64,000 nt of DNA. Origin: Candidatus Thalassospirochaeta sargassi. Lineage in GTDB: Bacteria; Spirochaetota; Spirochaetia; UBA9216. Location of the stretch: NCBI GenBank assembly GCA_028532855.1, contig JAQQAL010000014.1:1-64000 (forward strand). The letters run 5' to 3'. Under the pieces are notes generated by a model. The model ran no database searches and was not told the DNA's origin. It worked only from the letters and a program-made list of their open reading frames with translations. Made by a program: the position numbers and the translations under genes. This document shows positions 48,439 through 58,723 of the stretch, piece by piece (positions within the stretch are counted from its first letter, which is position 1; each line of letters begins with the position of its first letter).

Positions 48439-49772
48439 TGAAGAGAGTTATTAATTTTACTAAAATCAGATTTGTCATGTTCGCTATATCGGCAGTTCTT
48501 ATTATTGGCGGACTTGCCGGAACTTTCAGCCTTGGTGGACTTAACCTCGGAATTGATTTTCAGTCCGGTTTAAGCCAGAGGGTTCAGATCGCTCCTGTTG
48601 CCATGGAGGTTTCATACCTCGGTGAGGAAGAGGCTCGATTCAATATACTCGACGAAGAAGTAAGTATAGATGTTTTTACCAATGACGGTAAGACCGAGTC
48701 CTACAATTACCCTCTTGCTGATTATGATACAGCCGCTGAATTAAGTCAGGCTATGATGGAAGTACCGTCCCTGACGGTCAATCTTGTTGAGTCAGATGCC
48801 CCCGCTTCCGCTATCCTATCGCTTGCCTTCCTTGTTGACCTCAGTGAAGGTTCGGCAGTTGTTAACTACTCGAATGCAGGTTCGGGAAACAGCATTGAAA
48901 TTGATGAAATCAGAAATGTTCTTTCAAACCTAGGCGATCCGCAGATTCAGGTTGTAGGCAGCGAGGATGCTCAGGAATTTCTTATCAGACTTGAAGATGA
49001 TGGAACTGATGAATTCAGTGAAACTGCATCTTCACAGGTATTTAATCAGCTTGAAGCCAAGTACGGTACCGGTACCGTAATTATAAAACAGTCTGATTAT
49101 GTCGGTCCGAGATTTTCAACAGACCTCGGTCAGTCGGTAATTCTTCTTGTAGGCCTTGCGCTTGCACTCATTCTTGTGTACATCTGGGTAAGGTTCGAGC
49201 TTGCATATGCTGTATCGGCAATCATAGCTCTTGCGCACGACGTTGCGCTTCTGATTGCGTTCATCGGGCTTACCCGTATGGAAGTCAGTACTGCGATTGT
49301 TGCTGCGGTTCTTACAATAATCGGTTACTCGTTGAATGACACAATTGTTGTTTTCGACCGTATCCGTGAAAACCGTCAGCTGATGCGTGATGCCGATCTC
49401 AAGACAATTGTTAATACCAGTATTACTCAGTCGCTCAGCAGAACGCTCATTACCTCGGTAACGACACTGCTTGCTGTTGCTGCGATCTATGTTTTTGCGA
49501 CAGGTCAGATCCAGGACTTTGCTCTCGCAATGATAGTCGGTGTTGTCATCGGTACATATTCTTCAATTTTTATTGCTTCTCCTGTACTTCTCGGGTGGAT
49601 TACCTCAAGAAGAAGCAGAAAACTTGCGAAAGATAATCTCAAGTACGGAAGCCAGACTTCTGGAAAGAAGGCTGAGCCTAAAGATGATGAACAGAAAGAG
49701 GATACAACAGCCAAGGTTGTTGAGATTCCTACAGTTGAAAGAAAGAAGAAGGGCAAACGTAAAAAGAAATAA
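48438..49772 (+). CDS. secF: protein translocase subunit SecF
   Basis: LGIDFQSG, GYSLNDTIVVFDRIRENR, C-terminal Lys-rich tail. Confidence 0.95.
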   Translation: MKRVINFTKIRFVMFAISAVLIIGGLAGTFSLGGLNLGIDFQSGLSQRVQIAPVAMEVSYLGEEEARFNILDEEVSIDVFTNDGKTESYNYPLADYDTAAELSQAMMEVPSLTVNLVESDAPASAILSLAFLVDLSEGSAVVNYSNAGSGNSIEIDEIRNVLSNLGDPQIQVVGSEDAQEFLIRLEDDGTDEFSETASSQVFNQLEAKYGTGTVIIKQSDYVGPRFSTDLGQSVILLVGLALALILVYIWVRFELAYAVSAIIALAHDVALLIAFIGLTRMEVSTAIVAAVLTIIGYSLNDTIVVFDRIRENRQLMRDADLKTIVNTSITQSLSRTLITSVTTLLAVAAIYVFATGQIQDFALAMIVGVVIGTYSSIFIASPVLLGWITSRRSRKLAKDNLKYGSQTSGKKAEPKDDEQKEDTTAKVVEIPTVERKKKGKRKKK

Positions 49773-49803
49773 TTACAATCGGATTACCCGAGTATTGATT
49801 ATT

Positions 49804-49841
49804 CAGCCCCCCGGGATTTGTTCCCGAGGGGCTATTTTTTT
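49804..49841 (+). terminator. rho-independent terminator after secF
   Basis: AGCCCCCCGGGA-TTTG-TTCCCGAGGGGCT plus T-run. Confidence 0.85.
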
Positions 49842-50054
49842 ACCAGGATTATTACGGCATTCTCAGTAATCTCCAGCTCAGTCTTATATTTTCCCCGTTA
49901 TATTCACAGGAGGTTTTACTGTAGAAACATATATGTGTCCGGCCATTTATATAGTGCCATTTGGTAATGATATATGTTACATAGTGAGGGCTTGTTGCTT
50001 TCCCATTGGCATTTTCATCTATTGTCTGATACTATAACAGATACAGGAGACTTT

Positions 50055-50297
50055 GTGATTAAGATAAACAATGCTGAATCTCAGCCTAATAACCCGCTGC
50101 ACGGAATAACGTTAAAGATGATGCTTGAACAGCTTCAGGAACACTACGGCTGGGCAAAAATGGGGCTTTATGTCGATATAAACTGTTTCACATATGATCC
50201 GTCAATTAAATCCAGCCTGAATTTCCTGAGGAGAAATGAGTGGGCGCGAAAGAAGGTTGAACGCCTTTATCTGGATTATCTGGGTGAGAGGGATTGA
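50055..50297 (+). CDS. VF530/DUF2132-family protein
   Basis: [65 protein letters not shown] start with AGGAGA upstream. Confidence 0.88.
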   Translation: MIKINNAESQPNNPLHGITLKMMLEQLQEHYGWAKMGLYVDINCFTYDPSIKSSLNFLRRNEWARKKVERLYLDYLGERD

Positions 50298-50312
50298 ACT
50301 AATAGGAGCAGG

Positions 50313-50347
50313 AAAAAAAGGCACCTTCTGTTTTCCGCAGGCGCCTC
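50313..50347 (-). terminator. terminator for the 50372 lipoprotein gene
   Basis: Minus strand AGGCGCCT...AGGTGCCT plus T-run. Confidence 0.65.
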
Positions 50348-50371
50348 TGTTCTTTGTATTTATGTATTTTC

Positions 50372-51106
50372 CTACTTGAAAGTAATTGAATATTCAATCG
50401 GCTGGTCAAGCATAAGCACCCTGATAAGCGGGGTTTCAAAAGTTACAGAATTTCCATTTGCAGTTCCACCGGTCTGGCTGATAAGTGTTCCATCTATGTT
50501 GATTACAGTTGTAATCATAGAGTTGCTTATCAATTCGCCGCCACCTTCACCAAGCGCATATTCCATCATCTCCAGGTACTCTGCTTCTGATATGCCCTGA
50601 TTTTCAAGCGGTCCGAATGTCATGAACAGCGGCTCTTCAACTATCGGGAATAGGGGAGCAATGTCCTGAAAGTTGTCGATGTCTATGTATATGCTGATTT
50701 CCTTTTCTCCGCCGTTATCGCTGAAACTGATAATCCTTTTATTGAGGGAGATCTCAGTTTCAGCAATTAGCTGTTCAATGTCGTCAAAGCTTATTTCGGC
50801 AGTAATACGACCATCACCGATGTTTTCAATTGAATCAACCGTGATTCCGGGATTTACTTCCATCCCCTTTTTAATGTCTTCAACGTTAAAAAGCGGTCCA
50901 TCGGAGGTTTCTCCGGTAAGTTCGGCAAGGCTTTCAAGGTAAAATAAAAGTGATTCATCAAGAACTACATCGGTAGATGCTGTTCCGGAACCCTTTAAGG
51001 ACAGATTTATCTCATTTTTTACTGCGCAGGATGAAAATGTAACTGCGGCTATCAGTATTAAACCCATGAGGGCGTAACGAAGTGCTCGTATATTCTTAGT
51101 TTTCAT
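50372..51106 (-). CDS. hypothetical lipoprotein
   Basis: Signal peptide and lipobox VTFSSCAV; family unclear. Confidence 0.7.
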   Translation of the reverse strand: MKTKNIRALRYALMGLILIAAVTFSSCAVKNEINLSLKGSGTASTDVVLDESLLFYLESLAELTGETSDGPLFNVEDIKKGMEVNPGITVDSIENIGDGRITAEISFDDIEQLIAETEISLNKRIISFSDNGGEKEISIYIDIDNFQDIAPLFPIVEEPLFMTFGPLENQGISEAEYLEMMEYALGEGGGELISNSMITTVINIDGTLISQTGGTANGNSVTFETPLIRVLMLDQPIEYSITFK

Positions 51107-51225
51107 GGGCTTAAAGGTAGTACTTTTATGTTAAAAATTCAATATAAAACGCCGTCGATAAGTTCTCTTTACAAAGCAGCTGAAAACTACATATAATCAC
51201 AGCATAATTTTATTTGGAGGTTTTA

Positions 51226-52221
51226 ATGGCTGTAAACATCAAGGGACGTTCATTCCTGACCCTGAAGGATTTCTCAAGTGATGAAATCAATTATATGCTT
51301 GATCTTTCTATTGATCTAAAAAGAAAGAAGAGGGCAGGAATTAGAGGTGATCTGCTTGAGCGAAAGAACATCTGCCTGATTTTTGAGAAGGCCTCCACAC
51401 GAACCCGATGTGCATTTGAGACTGCGGCTTTTGATGAGGGCGGAAATGTTACATTTCTCACTAATTCTCAGATGGGTAAGAAGGAATCTATCGAAGATAC
51501 AGCGAAGGTGCTTGGCCGTTTTTATGATGGAATCGAGTTTCGGGGGTTTAAGCAGGCTACTGTTGATGCACTGGCAGAGTATTCAGGCGTTCCAGTTTGG
51601 AATGGTCTGACTGATCTGTATCACCCGACTCAGGTCCTGGCTGATTTTCTAACTATAAAAGAGAATACTTCCAAACCATTAAGTCAGTGTAAGCTAGTAT
51701 ATGCAGGTGATGCGCGTAATAATGTCGCTAACTCGCTGATGATAGGCGCAGCCAAGGTCGGAATGGATTTTACGGCTGTTGCGCCGCAGGAACTATATCC
51801 TGAAGATTCGCTTGTGGCCGAAATGCGTGAGATTGCAAGTGAAAGCGGGTCAGTAATCGAGATAACTACTGATATTGAAGAAGGGCTTAAAGGCGCTGAT
51901 GCTGTCTACACCGATGTATGGGTGTCCATGGGTGAAGAGGATATGTTTGAAGAACGCATCAAACTCCTTGAACCCTACCGTGTAGATATGAAAATGATGA
52001 AGGCGTCGGGTAATCCGGAAGTTATTTTTCTGCACTGTCTGCCGTCTTTTCATGATATAGAAACCGAAATCGGCCGGGACGTGAAGGAGAAATACGGTCT
52101 TGATGAGATGGAAGTAAGCGATGAGGTATTCAGAGCCCCCTTTTCTAAGGTCTTCGATGAGGCAGAAAACAGGATGCATACCATTAAAGCTGTTATGGTA
52201 GGAACCATTGGGAACCTTTAA
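51226..52221 (+). CDS. argF: ornithine carbamoyltransferase
   Basis: [51 protein letters not shown] before ATG 51226. Confidence 0.95.
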   Translation: MAVNIKGRSFLTLKDFSSDEINYMLDLSIDLKRKKRAGIRGDLLERKNICLIFEKASTRTRCAFETAAFDEGGNVTFLTNSQMGKKESIEDTAKVLGRFYDGIEFRGFKQATVDALAEYSGVPVWNGLTDLYHPTQVLADFLTIKENTSKPLSQCKLVYAGDARNNVANSLMIGAAKVGMDFTAVAPQELYPEDSLVAEMREIASESGSVIEITTDIEEGLKGADAVYTDVWVSMGEEDMFEERIKLLEPYRVDMKMMKASGNPEVIFLHCLPSFHDIETEIGRDVKEKYGLDEMEVSDEVFRAPFSKVFDEAENRMHTIKAVMVGTIGNL

Positions 52222-52243
52222 CGCTGCAGATAATATTACAACG

Positions 52244-52280
52244 CCGGGGGTGTCCAATAAGTATTGGGTATCCCCTTTTA
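52244..52280 (+). terminator. terminator after argF
   Basis: GGGGTGTCCAA-TAAGTA-TTGGGTATCCCC followed by TTTT. Confidence 0.6.
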
Positions 52281-52392
52281 AAATTTGATAAGAGATACGG
52301 GATTTGCTGCGAAATTTTATTGGACTCTATCCTTTGTCAAAAAATGTGCACAGGGATGTGAGTATGATGCTATAGTAAATAATGAAAAGCTT

Positions 52393-52475
52393 GATAAATA
52401 GGCTTACGCCTGTTAGGGTAACGATACGTTTGTAAGCGTCTGTTCAGCAGATGCTGAGAGTCAAGCCAGGTGTTG
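52393..52475 (+). ncRNA. candidate structured 5' leader of the BMP transporter operon
   Basis: Possible outer stem GGCTT(52401-52405)/AAGCC(52463-52467); hairpin GCGTCTG-TTCAG-CAGATGC; alternative stem GCTTAC/GTAAGC; no known riboswitch class recognised. Confidence 0.35.
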
Positions 52476-52530
52476 TTTATTTGTTTATGGGATGTTTAAT
52501 CGTGAGATTGAAACAAAAAAGGAGAAAATT

Positions 52531-53610
52531 ATGAAGAGTACTAAATCACTCTTGGTTGCTGCAGTAATCCTGCTGTTTATCGCTCCGGTTCTTATTGTTA
52601 CAGGATGTCAGAAAAAAGCTGAAACTCCAACGGAACCAGCTGTTGTAAAAGAGGAAGCGACGGTTGCCCCCTTTGCACTGGCTGTAGTTGTTCCGGGTGT
52701 TACCGCCGGTAGCCCCCTGTATGAACAGCTTGTTGAAGGTGCTCAGCAGGTAATCGATCAGTATCCTCAAGCCTCAATGAAGGTTGTCGAGCTCGGTTTT
52801 AACCAGTCTGAGTGGGGAGAAAAGATGACCTCCGTAGTTGCCACCGGCAGATATGATGCGGTACTAACCTCTAATCCCTCGATGCCATTCGTCTGCATGG
52901 AACTTGCTTCGCAGTTTCCGGAACAGAAATTCTTATTCGTAGACGGTTTCATTGAAGGGCATCCGCAGATGGCATCCTTTCTTTATAATCAGGTTGAACA
53001 ATCCTATATGCTCGGCCATCTTGCAGGATTGATTTCAACAAGTGATATGCCCGGTGCAAATGCTGATCTCAAGATTGGTATCATAGTTGCCCAGGAGTAT
53101 CCAGCTCTGAATAAGATGATTGTTCCCGGTTTTGAGCAGGGTGCACAGGCTGTCAATTCCGGTATCACCCTTGACTATCGCGTGCTCGGGAACTGGTATG
53201 ATGCTAATAAGGCGGGAGAACTTGCAAAAAGCATGATTGATGCGGGTGTTGATGTCATTGGTGTAATTTGCGGCGGGGCTGCCACAGGTGTTTTTGAAGT
53301 ATGCGCCGATAGAAATAAGTATGTCATGTACTGGGATGATAATTCCTATGCGAAGGCCCCCGGAGTTATTGCTGGATGCGGAGCTCTTCACCAGAAAATG
53401 CTCGTAGCCGAGGTTGTAGATGACGCTATAAACGGAAAGGTGGAGTACGGAACTGGTGTTAAGCTCAATGCGCGGGATGGATACATCGAATTTGTAGATA
53501 CAGATCCGAATTATCTAAATACCATTCCTGAATCCATTCAGGCTGAACAGAAGAAGGTTGTCGATTCAATTATGTCAGGAACTTTGGTTCTTGAAGTACC
53601 GGAACTGTAA
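52531..53610 (+). CDS. BMP-family ABC transporter substrate-binding lipoprotein
   Basis: Lipobox VLIVTGCQ; EQKFLFVDGFIEG, YNQVEQSYMLGHLAGL, VDVIGVICGGAATGVFEV; AAAAGGAG before ATG 52531. Confidence 0.9.
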   Translation: MKSTKSLLVAAVILLFIAPVLIVTGCQKKAETPTEPAVVKEEATVAPFALAVVVPGVTAGSPLYEQLVEGAQQVIDQYPQASMKVVELGFNQSEWGEKMTSVVATGRYDAVLTSNPSMPFVCMELASQFPEQKFLFVDGFIEGHPQMASFLYNQVEQSYMLGHLAGLISTSDMPGANADLKIGIIVAQEYPALNKMIVPGFEQGAQAVNSGITLDYRVLGNWYDANKAGELAKSMIDAGVDVIGVICGGAATGVFEVCADRNKYVMYWDDNSYAKAPGVIAGCGALHQKMLVAEVVDDAINGKVEYGTGVKLNARDGYIEFVDTDPNYLNTIPESIQAEQKKVVDSIMSGTLVLEVPEL

Positions 53611-53623
53611 AGCGGTTTTCAAC

Positions 53624-53664
53624 CCCGTCCCATGATCGCCTTTATGGGGCGATCTGTCGACGGG
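53624..53664 (+). other. strong intercistronic hairpin
   Basis: CCCGTC...GATCGCC-loop-GGCGATC...GACGGG; no clean T-run. Confidence 0.7.
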
Positions 53665-53683
53665 CATCATTTTATCCAGGAAG

Positions 53684-55225
53684 GTGAATGTGGAATCCTA
53701 TCTCAGCATGAAAAACATAAGCAAGACATTTGGTGTAACGGGACTTAAGGCAAACGACAATGTGACGCTTGATGTTCGAAGGGGTGAGATTCATGCTCTT
53801 GTCGGGGAAAACGGGGCGGGCAAGACAACACTGATGAATATTCTTTACGGTATTATGCAGCCGGATTCCGGAACAATCTCCCTGAACGGTAAGGAATTAA
53901 AGATATTAAATCCCATTGCTGCTAACAAAGCCGGGATAGGAATGGTTCATCAGCACTCCAGGCTGGTTAATGAATTCACCGTTGCTCAGAATGTAGTTCT
54001 GGGTGCTGAACCTAAAAAGGCTGCGATCTTTTTCGATAACAGAAAGGCTGAAGCTGAAGTTGCCGCTGTTATAGAAAAAAACCGCTTTCATATATCGCCC
54101 GAAATGAAAATCTCTGAAATAAGTGTCGGGCAAATGCAGCAGGTAGAGATAATAAAGATGCTTTACCGAAAGGCTGAACTTCTTATTCTTGATGAACCGA
54201 CCTCTATACTTACCGAGCAGGAGATTCAGAGGCTGTTTGATACCCTGCGTGAGCTGATTAAGCGGGGGAAGACTGTCATTTTAATAACGCATAAATTATC
54301 AGAGGTTAAAGATATCTCGGACCGGATAACTGTGATGAGGAAGGGGCGGATCGTCTCGGTAAAGGATACAGCAGATGTGGATGAGCGGGAAATATCGAAG
54401 ATGATGGTTGGAAAATCAGTTATCTTTGATTTTGCCAAGGGCGAAGAGGGTTGTAGAGAAACTGTGTTGAGTCTTGAAAAAGTCTCAATTCGAAAGAAGC
54501 GACAGGGCCATCCTATCCTGGATAATATTTCTTTTAATGCTTCTTCATGTGAAATTGTAGGGATTACCGGTGTGGCCGGGAACGGTCTTACAGAACTTGA
54601 GGATGTTATTGCCGGGCTTCAGAAGATAAGCAGCGGGAGTATTTACCATAACGACGAGGATATTACTAATATTTCTCCTAAAGCCCTGCGGGAACGCGGG
54701 CTTGCCTATGTTCCTACCGACAGGCTGAAGCGGGGATCGAGTCTTGATACATCAGTGAAGGAGAATCTGATTCTTACAAGCCATCATGATTTTATGAAAA
54801 GATGCGGCGTCTTTGATGATAATAAGATATCAGAGCACAGCAGGAGGCTTATTTCCGAGTATAAGATTGACGGCCATTCCGATGTTCCGATAGGAACCCT
54901 TTCGGGTGGGAATATCCAAAAGGTTATTCTTGCCCGCGAACTTGATAATGTGAAGGATTTTGTTCTTTTTTCCGAACCTACCTGGGGGCTGGATGTAGCA
55001 AGCAGTGAATTCATTTATGAAAAAATGCTTGAAATGAGGGCCCGTGGAGTTGCCGTTGTCCTTATCTCGTCCAATATCGATGAAATACTCACCCTTGCCG
55101 ATACAATATTTGTTATGTACCGGGGTAGGCTTGTTGCAGGCAGAGCCTCCGGGCCTGATTTGACACGCGAGGTTATCGGTGAATATATGCTTGGACTTAA
55201 AGATGATTTCAGGGGGGAAGAGTGA
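53684..55225 (+). CDS. ABC transporter ATPase (two ABC domains)
   Basis: Walker A GENGAGKTT, LILDEPTS, second half GVAGNGLTELE, LSGGNIQKVILAREL; GTG start. Confidence 0.94.
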   Translation: MNVESYLSMKNISKTFGVTGLKANDNVTLDVRRGEIHALVGENGAGKTTLMNILYGIMQPDSGTISLNGKELKILNPIAANKAGIGMVHQHSRLVNEFTVAQNVVLGAEPKKAAIFFDNRKAEAEVAAVIEKNRFHISPEMKISEISVGQMQQVEIIKMLYRKAELLILDEPTSILTEQEIQRLFDTLRELIKRGKTVILITHKLSEVKDISDRITVMRKGRIVSVKDTADVDEREISKMMVGKSVIFDFAKGEEGCRETVLSLEKVSIRKKRQGHPILDNISFNASSCEIVGITGVAGNGLTELEDVIAGLQKISSGSIYHNDEDITNISPKALRERGLAYVPTDRLKRGSSLDTSVKENLILTSHHDFMKRCGVFDDNKISEHSRRLISEYKIDGHSDVPIGTLSGGNIQKVILARELDNVKDFVLFSEPTWGLDVASSEFIYEKMLEMRARGVAVVLISSNIDEILTLADTIFVMYRGRLVAGRASGPDLTREVIGEYMLGLKDDFRGEE

Positions 55226-56265
55226 AAGTGAACCGCAGCGATATGTTTGTCACTGCAATAGCCCTGCTGATAACCCTGAGCGCAGCCTTTATGGTTATGC
55301 TTGTGATGATATTTATCATGAGTGAGACTCCGGGTGAGACACTTTTCTATTTTTTCGCAGGCCCCCTGACAAATAAGTATTATCTGGGAAATATGTTCAA
55401 TTCAGCTATACCTCTGATTCTTACCGGTCTGGGAATAGCCTTTGCGTTCCGCTCTTCGATGTTCAACCTCGGCGGAGAAGGGCAGGTGTACGCCGGAGGA
55501 TTTGCGGCTACTGCCGTCTGTCTTGCAATGCCTGCGGCAGGAGCCTTCTTCGGGATAACAGTCAGCCTTCTCGCCGCGGTTGTCACCGGTGCGGTTATTG
55601 CCGGATTATCAGGTTTTTTCAAAATGAAGTGGCGGACTGATGAGCTTATCTCCTCTTTTCTGATCTCCAATGCTCTGATTTATATAGTAGATAATTTTAT
55701 TACAGGACCCTTTGATGACCCGGGAAATAATCTATTGACTACAAGCAAGGTTGCGGAGCAGTTCTGGTTTAATAAGATCTTTCCACCGTCTAATCTTGAT
55801 ATAAGTATAGTCTTTGTTGTTATAATTGCTATTCTTGCTTTTTTCTATCTGTTCAAAACCCACCAGGGTTATGAGATGAGGATGTGCGGAGTAAATCCGG
55901 AGTTTGCACGCTATGGAGGAATTAACGTGGGGAAGTACATAATGCTGCCTATGTTATGGAGCGGAGCTCTCCATGGTCTTGCCGGCGCCGTGTATGTTCT
56001 GGGAACAAGTCATGCCTGCTTTAAGGGCTTTTCCGGCGGAATGGGATGGAATGGAATTGCGGTAGCTTTAATAGCCCGTAATAACCCTATAGCGGTAATT
56101 CCAGCCGCCCTGTTTTTTGCATATATTGAGGCCGGAGCTGAATCAGCAATGATTAATGCCGATATAACCATTGAGATTGCGTCTATTGTGCAGTCTGTTG
56201 TGTTCTTTCTTATAACAGCCCAGGCAATCTACAACTTTCTTAAATACAGGAGGAAAGCGGTATGA
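55222..56265 (+). CDS. ABC transporter permease
   Basis: Multi-TM; FNLGGEGQVYAGGF; 4-bp overlaps with neighbours. Confidence 0.92.
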   Translation: MKVNRSDMFVTAIALLITLSAAFMVMLVMIFIMSETPGETLFYFFAGPLTNKYYLGNMFNSAIPLILTGLGIAFAFRSSMFNLGGEGQVYAGGFAATAVCLAMPAAGAFFGITVSLLAAVVTGAVIAGLSGFFKMKWRTDELISSFLISNALIYIVDNFITGPFDDPGNNLLTTSKVAEQFWFNKIFPPSNLDISIVFVVIIAILAFFYLFKTHQGYEMRMCGVNPEFARYGGINVGKYIMLPMLWSGALHGLAGAVYVLGTSHACFKGFSGGMGWNGIAVALIARNNPIAVIPAALFFAYIEAGAESAMINADITIEIASIVQSVVFFLITAQAIYNFLKYRRKAV

Positions 56266-57164
56266 GCAGCGAAGGATTCTCAATCCCTATAATTCATAAT
56301 TCCATCAGCATAATGACGCCCTTTCTTCTTGCGGCAATAGGAGGGCTTATGACTGAGCTCTCCGGTATGTTGAATATCGCTCTTGAGGGTCTGATTCTTA
56401 TAGGAGCTTTTTTCAGCGTCATTTTTGCAGCGGCAACAGGGAGTCTTTTGCTTGGAATTCTTCTGGGCATACTTATGACAATTCTGGTTTCCTGGGTGTT
56501 CGGTGCAATCACCATCTATTTGAAGGCGAATGTTTTTATAACAGGGCTTGCAACCAATCTGCTTGCGAGCGGCTTAACAGCGGTTCTGTCCTTTCATATC
56601 TTTGGAACAAAGGGTGTTCTGATGTTTGAAGAACTCCCGCCTCTGCCGTCTTTGAATGTTCCCCCTCTGCATAAAATCCCCGTCCTGGGTGATATCTTTT
56701 TCGGTCATAACGTTTTTGTTTACATGAGCTGGATTATTGTTGTTATTGCCTGGTTCGCAATATACAGAACCCCATTCGGCTTCAGGCTCAGGGGGACCGG
56801 GAGTAATCCAAAAGCGATGATTGCAATCGGGCTTAATCCGCAGAACTATCAGATGCTTGGCATTCTTATCTCAGGTTTTACCTGCGGTCTTGCTGGAGCT
56901 GTGCTTACATTAAATCTTGGTGCCTATGTTCCGCATATCTCATCGGGCAGAGGCTGGATTGCTCTGGTTGTAATATACCTGGGTGGAAAGACTCCATTCG
57001 GTATATTAGGCGCAGCCTTCGTATTCGGATTGGCAGAGAGTTTTTCAAATTACGCCCAGGGGTTTATCGATATACCAGCTGATTTCATCCTGGCTTTTCC
57101 ATATATCATTACCGCAGCGGCAATGGTTATCATGTCGATAGTTCAGAACAGAAACGAGGATTAA
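56262..57164 (+). CDS. ABC transporter permease
   Basis: Multi-TM; GLMTELSGMLNIALEGLILIGAF, FRLRGTGSNPKAMIAIGLN. Confidence 0.92.
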   Translation: MSSEGFSIPIIHNSISIMTPFLLAAIGGLMTELSGMLNIALEGLILIGAFFSVIFAAATGSLLLGILLGILMTILVSWVFGAITIYLKANVFITGLATNLLASGLTAVLSFHIFGTKGVLMFEELPPLPSLNVPPLHKIPVLGDIFFGHNVFVYMSWIIVVIAWFAIYRTPFGFRLRGTGSNPKAMIAIGLNPQNYQMLGILISGFTCGLAGAVLTLNLGAYVPHISSGRGWIALVVIYLGGKTPFGILGAAFVFGLAESFSNYAQGFIDIPADFILAFPYIITAAAMVIMSIVQNRNED

Positions 57165-57212
57165 AGAGCGGTCGATTTGCCTTGTTTTCTGGATTAACTT
57201 GACGTATAATAA

Positions 57213-57233
57213 ACCTAACGTAATACGTAAGGT
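57213..57233. promoter_or_regulatory. MerR-type palindromic operator
   Basis: ACCTAACGTAATACGTAAGGT, near-perfect dyad next to TTGACGTATAAT. Confidence 0.65.
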
Positions 57234-57245
57234 TGGTGGCGTGTG

Positions 57246-57701
57246 ATGTATAGAATCGGTGATCTTGCAAGGGAGGCGGATGTGACTGTCAGGACTATCC
57301 GCTACTACGAGGAGCTGGGGCTGATTGATGCCCCTGCTCGGGAAGATCGTGAACAGCGCAGATATACTGATAAGGATCTGATTTATCTCAAGCGGATTAT
57401 TCAGCTGAAGAGCTACGGTCTGACCCTGATAGAGATAAAAGAGATAATCGAGTTGGGTAAATCGGATCCTTCCGGTGAGAAGCGGAGAATGAGGCTTCTG
57501 AAACATTACAGAGAAAAGATCAGTGATGCTATAAGCAGGCGGGAAAAACTTGATGCATATGTTGATGATCTTCAGTGGCATATCGAACAGCTTGAAAATG
57601 TCGATGATTTTCAGGGCTGCCCCGGACCTGCCTGTGCGGATTGCAGATTTTTAGAAAAATGCCGATTTGCGGTTACAATGGAGACTGAGGAGGAGATATG
57701 A
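57246..57701 (+). CDS. MerR-family regulator with C-terminal cysteine motif
   Basis: YRIGDLAREADVTVRTIRYYEELGLIDAP...; C-terminus GCPGPACADCRFLEKCRF. Confidence 0.93.
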   Translation: MYRIGDLAREADVTVRTIRYYEELGLIDAPAREDREQRRYTDKDLIYLKRIIQLKSYGLTLIEIKEIIELGKSDPSGEKRRMRLLKHYREKISDAISRREKLDAYVDDLQWHIEQLENVDDFQGCPGPACADCRFLEKCRFAVTMETEEEI

Positions 57702-58723
57702 AATCAGCGGTACTTATGGATGCCCGAAGTATTGAGATTATGGAATCGGAGATCCCGGAATGCGGAGATTGCGAGGTTCTTGTAAGGGTGAAGTACTGCG
57801 GCATCTGCACCCTGGAGCAGAGGCTGTGGGCGGGTGACATGAAAATCTATTATCCCCTCGTTCCCGGGCATGAGGTGTCCGGTGTTGTGGAGAAGGTTGG
57901 TAAGGGTGTTAAATCAGCCTTGAAGGCCGGAGACCGTGTTGCACTGGATATGGTTTATCGCTGTCATCAGTGTTACTACTGCCGCACCGGGCAGTCCAAT
58001 CTATGTGAAAATCAATTCACCCGGGGTGTAACCCCCCTCGGTGGTTTTTCAGACTATGTTGTTGTCGCTCCCGAAAGGGTTTTTACTATTGCCGATAATC
58101 TGTCGCTTGAAGAAGCAGCATTCGCTGAACCAGTAGCCTGCTGCCTGAGATCTCTCAAGAAGCTGAATCTGACTATTGCTGAGGATATTTTAATTGTCGG
58201 TGCGGGACCGATGGGGCTGATGCACCTTCAAGTTGCCCTGGCCATGGGGGTCAGGGTTTTCATAAGCGATGTAGATGATTCCAGACTTGCAACGGCTGCA
58301 GAGCTTGGTGCAGATTTCACAATTAATCCAGTATCAGTCGACGCAGTTGAAGCTGTCAGGGCTGAAACAGCGGGGAGAGGAGTTGACGCATGCGTTGTAA
58401 CAAGTCCGGCAATACCCGCCCTTGAAGCCGCATTTAAATCGATAAGAAAGAACGGCCGCATCAATATTTATACGGCATACATGCAGGAAAAACCCCATAT
58501 GCCGATAGATATGAACAGACTGCATAGAAGCGAGGTCCTTGTAACCGGAACCGAAGGCCGCACTGAGTTTGATTTTCAGCAGGCTGTAAGGCTTCTTGAT
58601 TTTGGAAGGGTTAATGTTAAGCCGCTTATAACACGGATTGCCGGTTTCTCTGATATTGAAGACGGCATCAAGGCGGCGATGAGTACAGAAACGCAGCGGG
58701 TGCTGCTTGGAACTGAAAAATGA
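57698..58723 (+). CDS. zinc-dependent medium-chain alcohol/polyol dehydrogenase
   Basis: KYCGICTLEQRLW, PGHEVSGVVEKVG, CHQCYYCRTGQSNLCEN, VGAGPMGLMHLQ. Confidence 0.93.
   Translation: MKSAVLMDARSIEIMESEIPECGDCEVLVRVKYCGICTLEQRLWAGDMKIYYPLVPGHEVSGVVEKVGKGVKSALKAGDRVALDMVYRCHQCYYCRTGQSNLCENQFTRGVTPLGGFSDYVVVAPERVFTIADNLSLEEAAFAEPVACCLRSLKKLNLTIAEDILIVGAGPMGLMHLQVALAMGVRVFISDVDDSRLATAAELGADFTINPVSVDAVEAVRAETAGRGVDACVVTSPAIPALEAAFKSIRKNGRINIYTAYMQEKPHMPIDMNRLHRSEVLVTGTEGRTEFDFQQAVRLLDFGRVNVKPLITRIAGFSDIEDGIKAAMSTETQRVLLGTEK

Noticed and set aside
49921-50040. Possible 35-aa ORF ([22 protein letters not shown]...) upstream of VF530
   Set aside because: The AGGAGG is too far from the ATG and there is no supporting conservation visible
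52393-52475. TPP riboswitch, because of GCTGAGA in the leader
   Set aside because: The rest of the TPP consensus (GGGGTGC, ACCTGATCTGG) is absent
57045-57581. 178-aa minus-strand ORF over the merR region
   Set aside because: Antisense to merR and a permease; no recognisable domain
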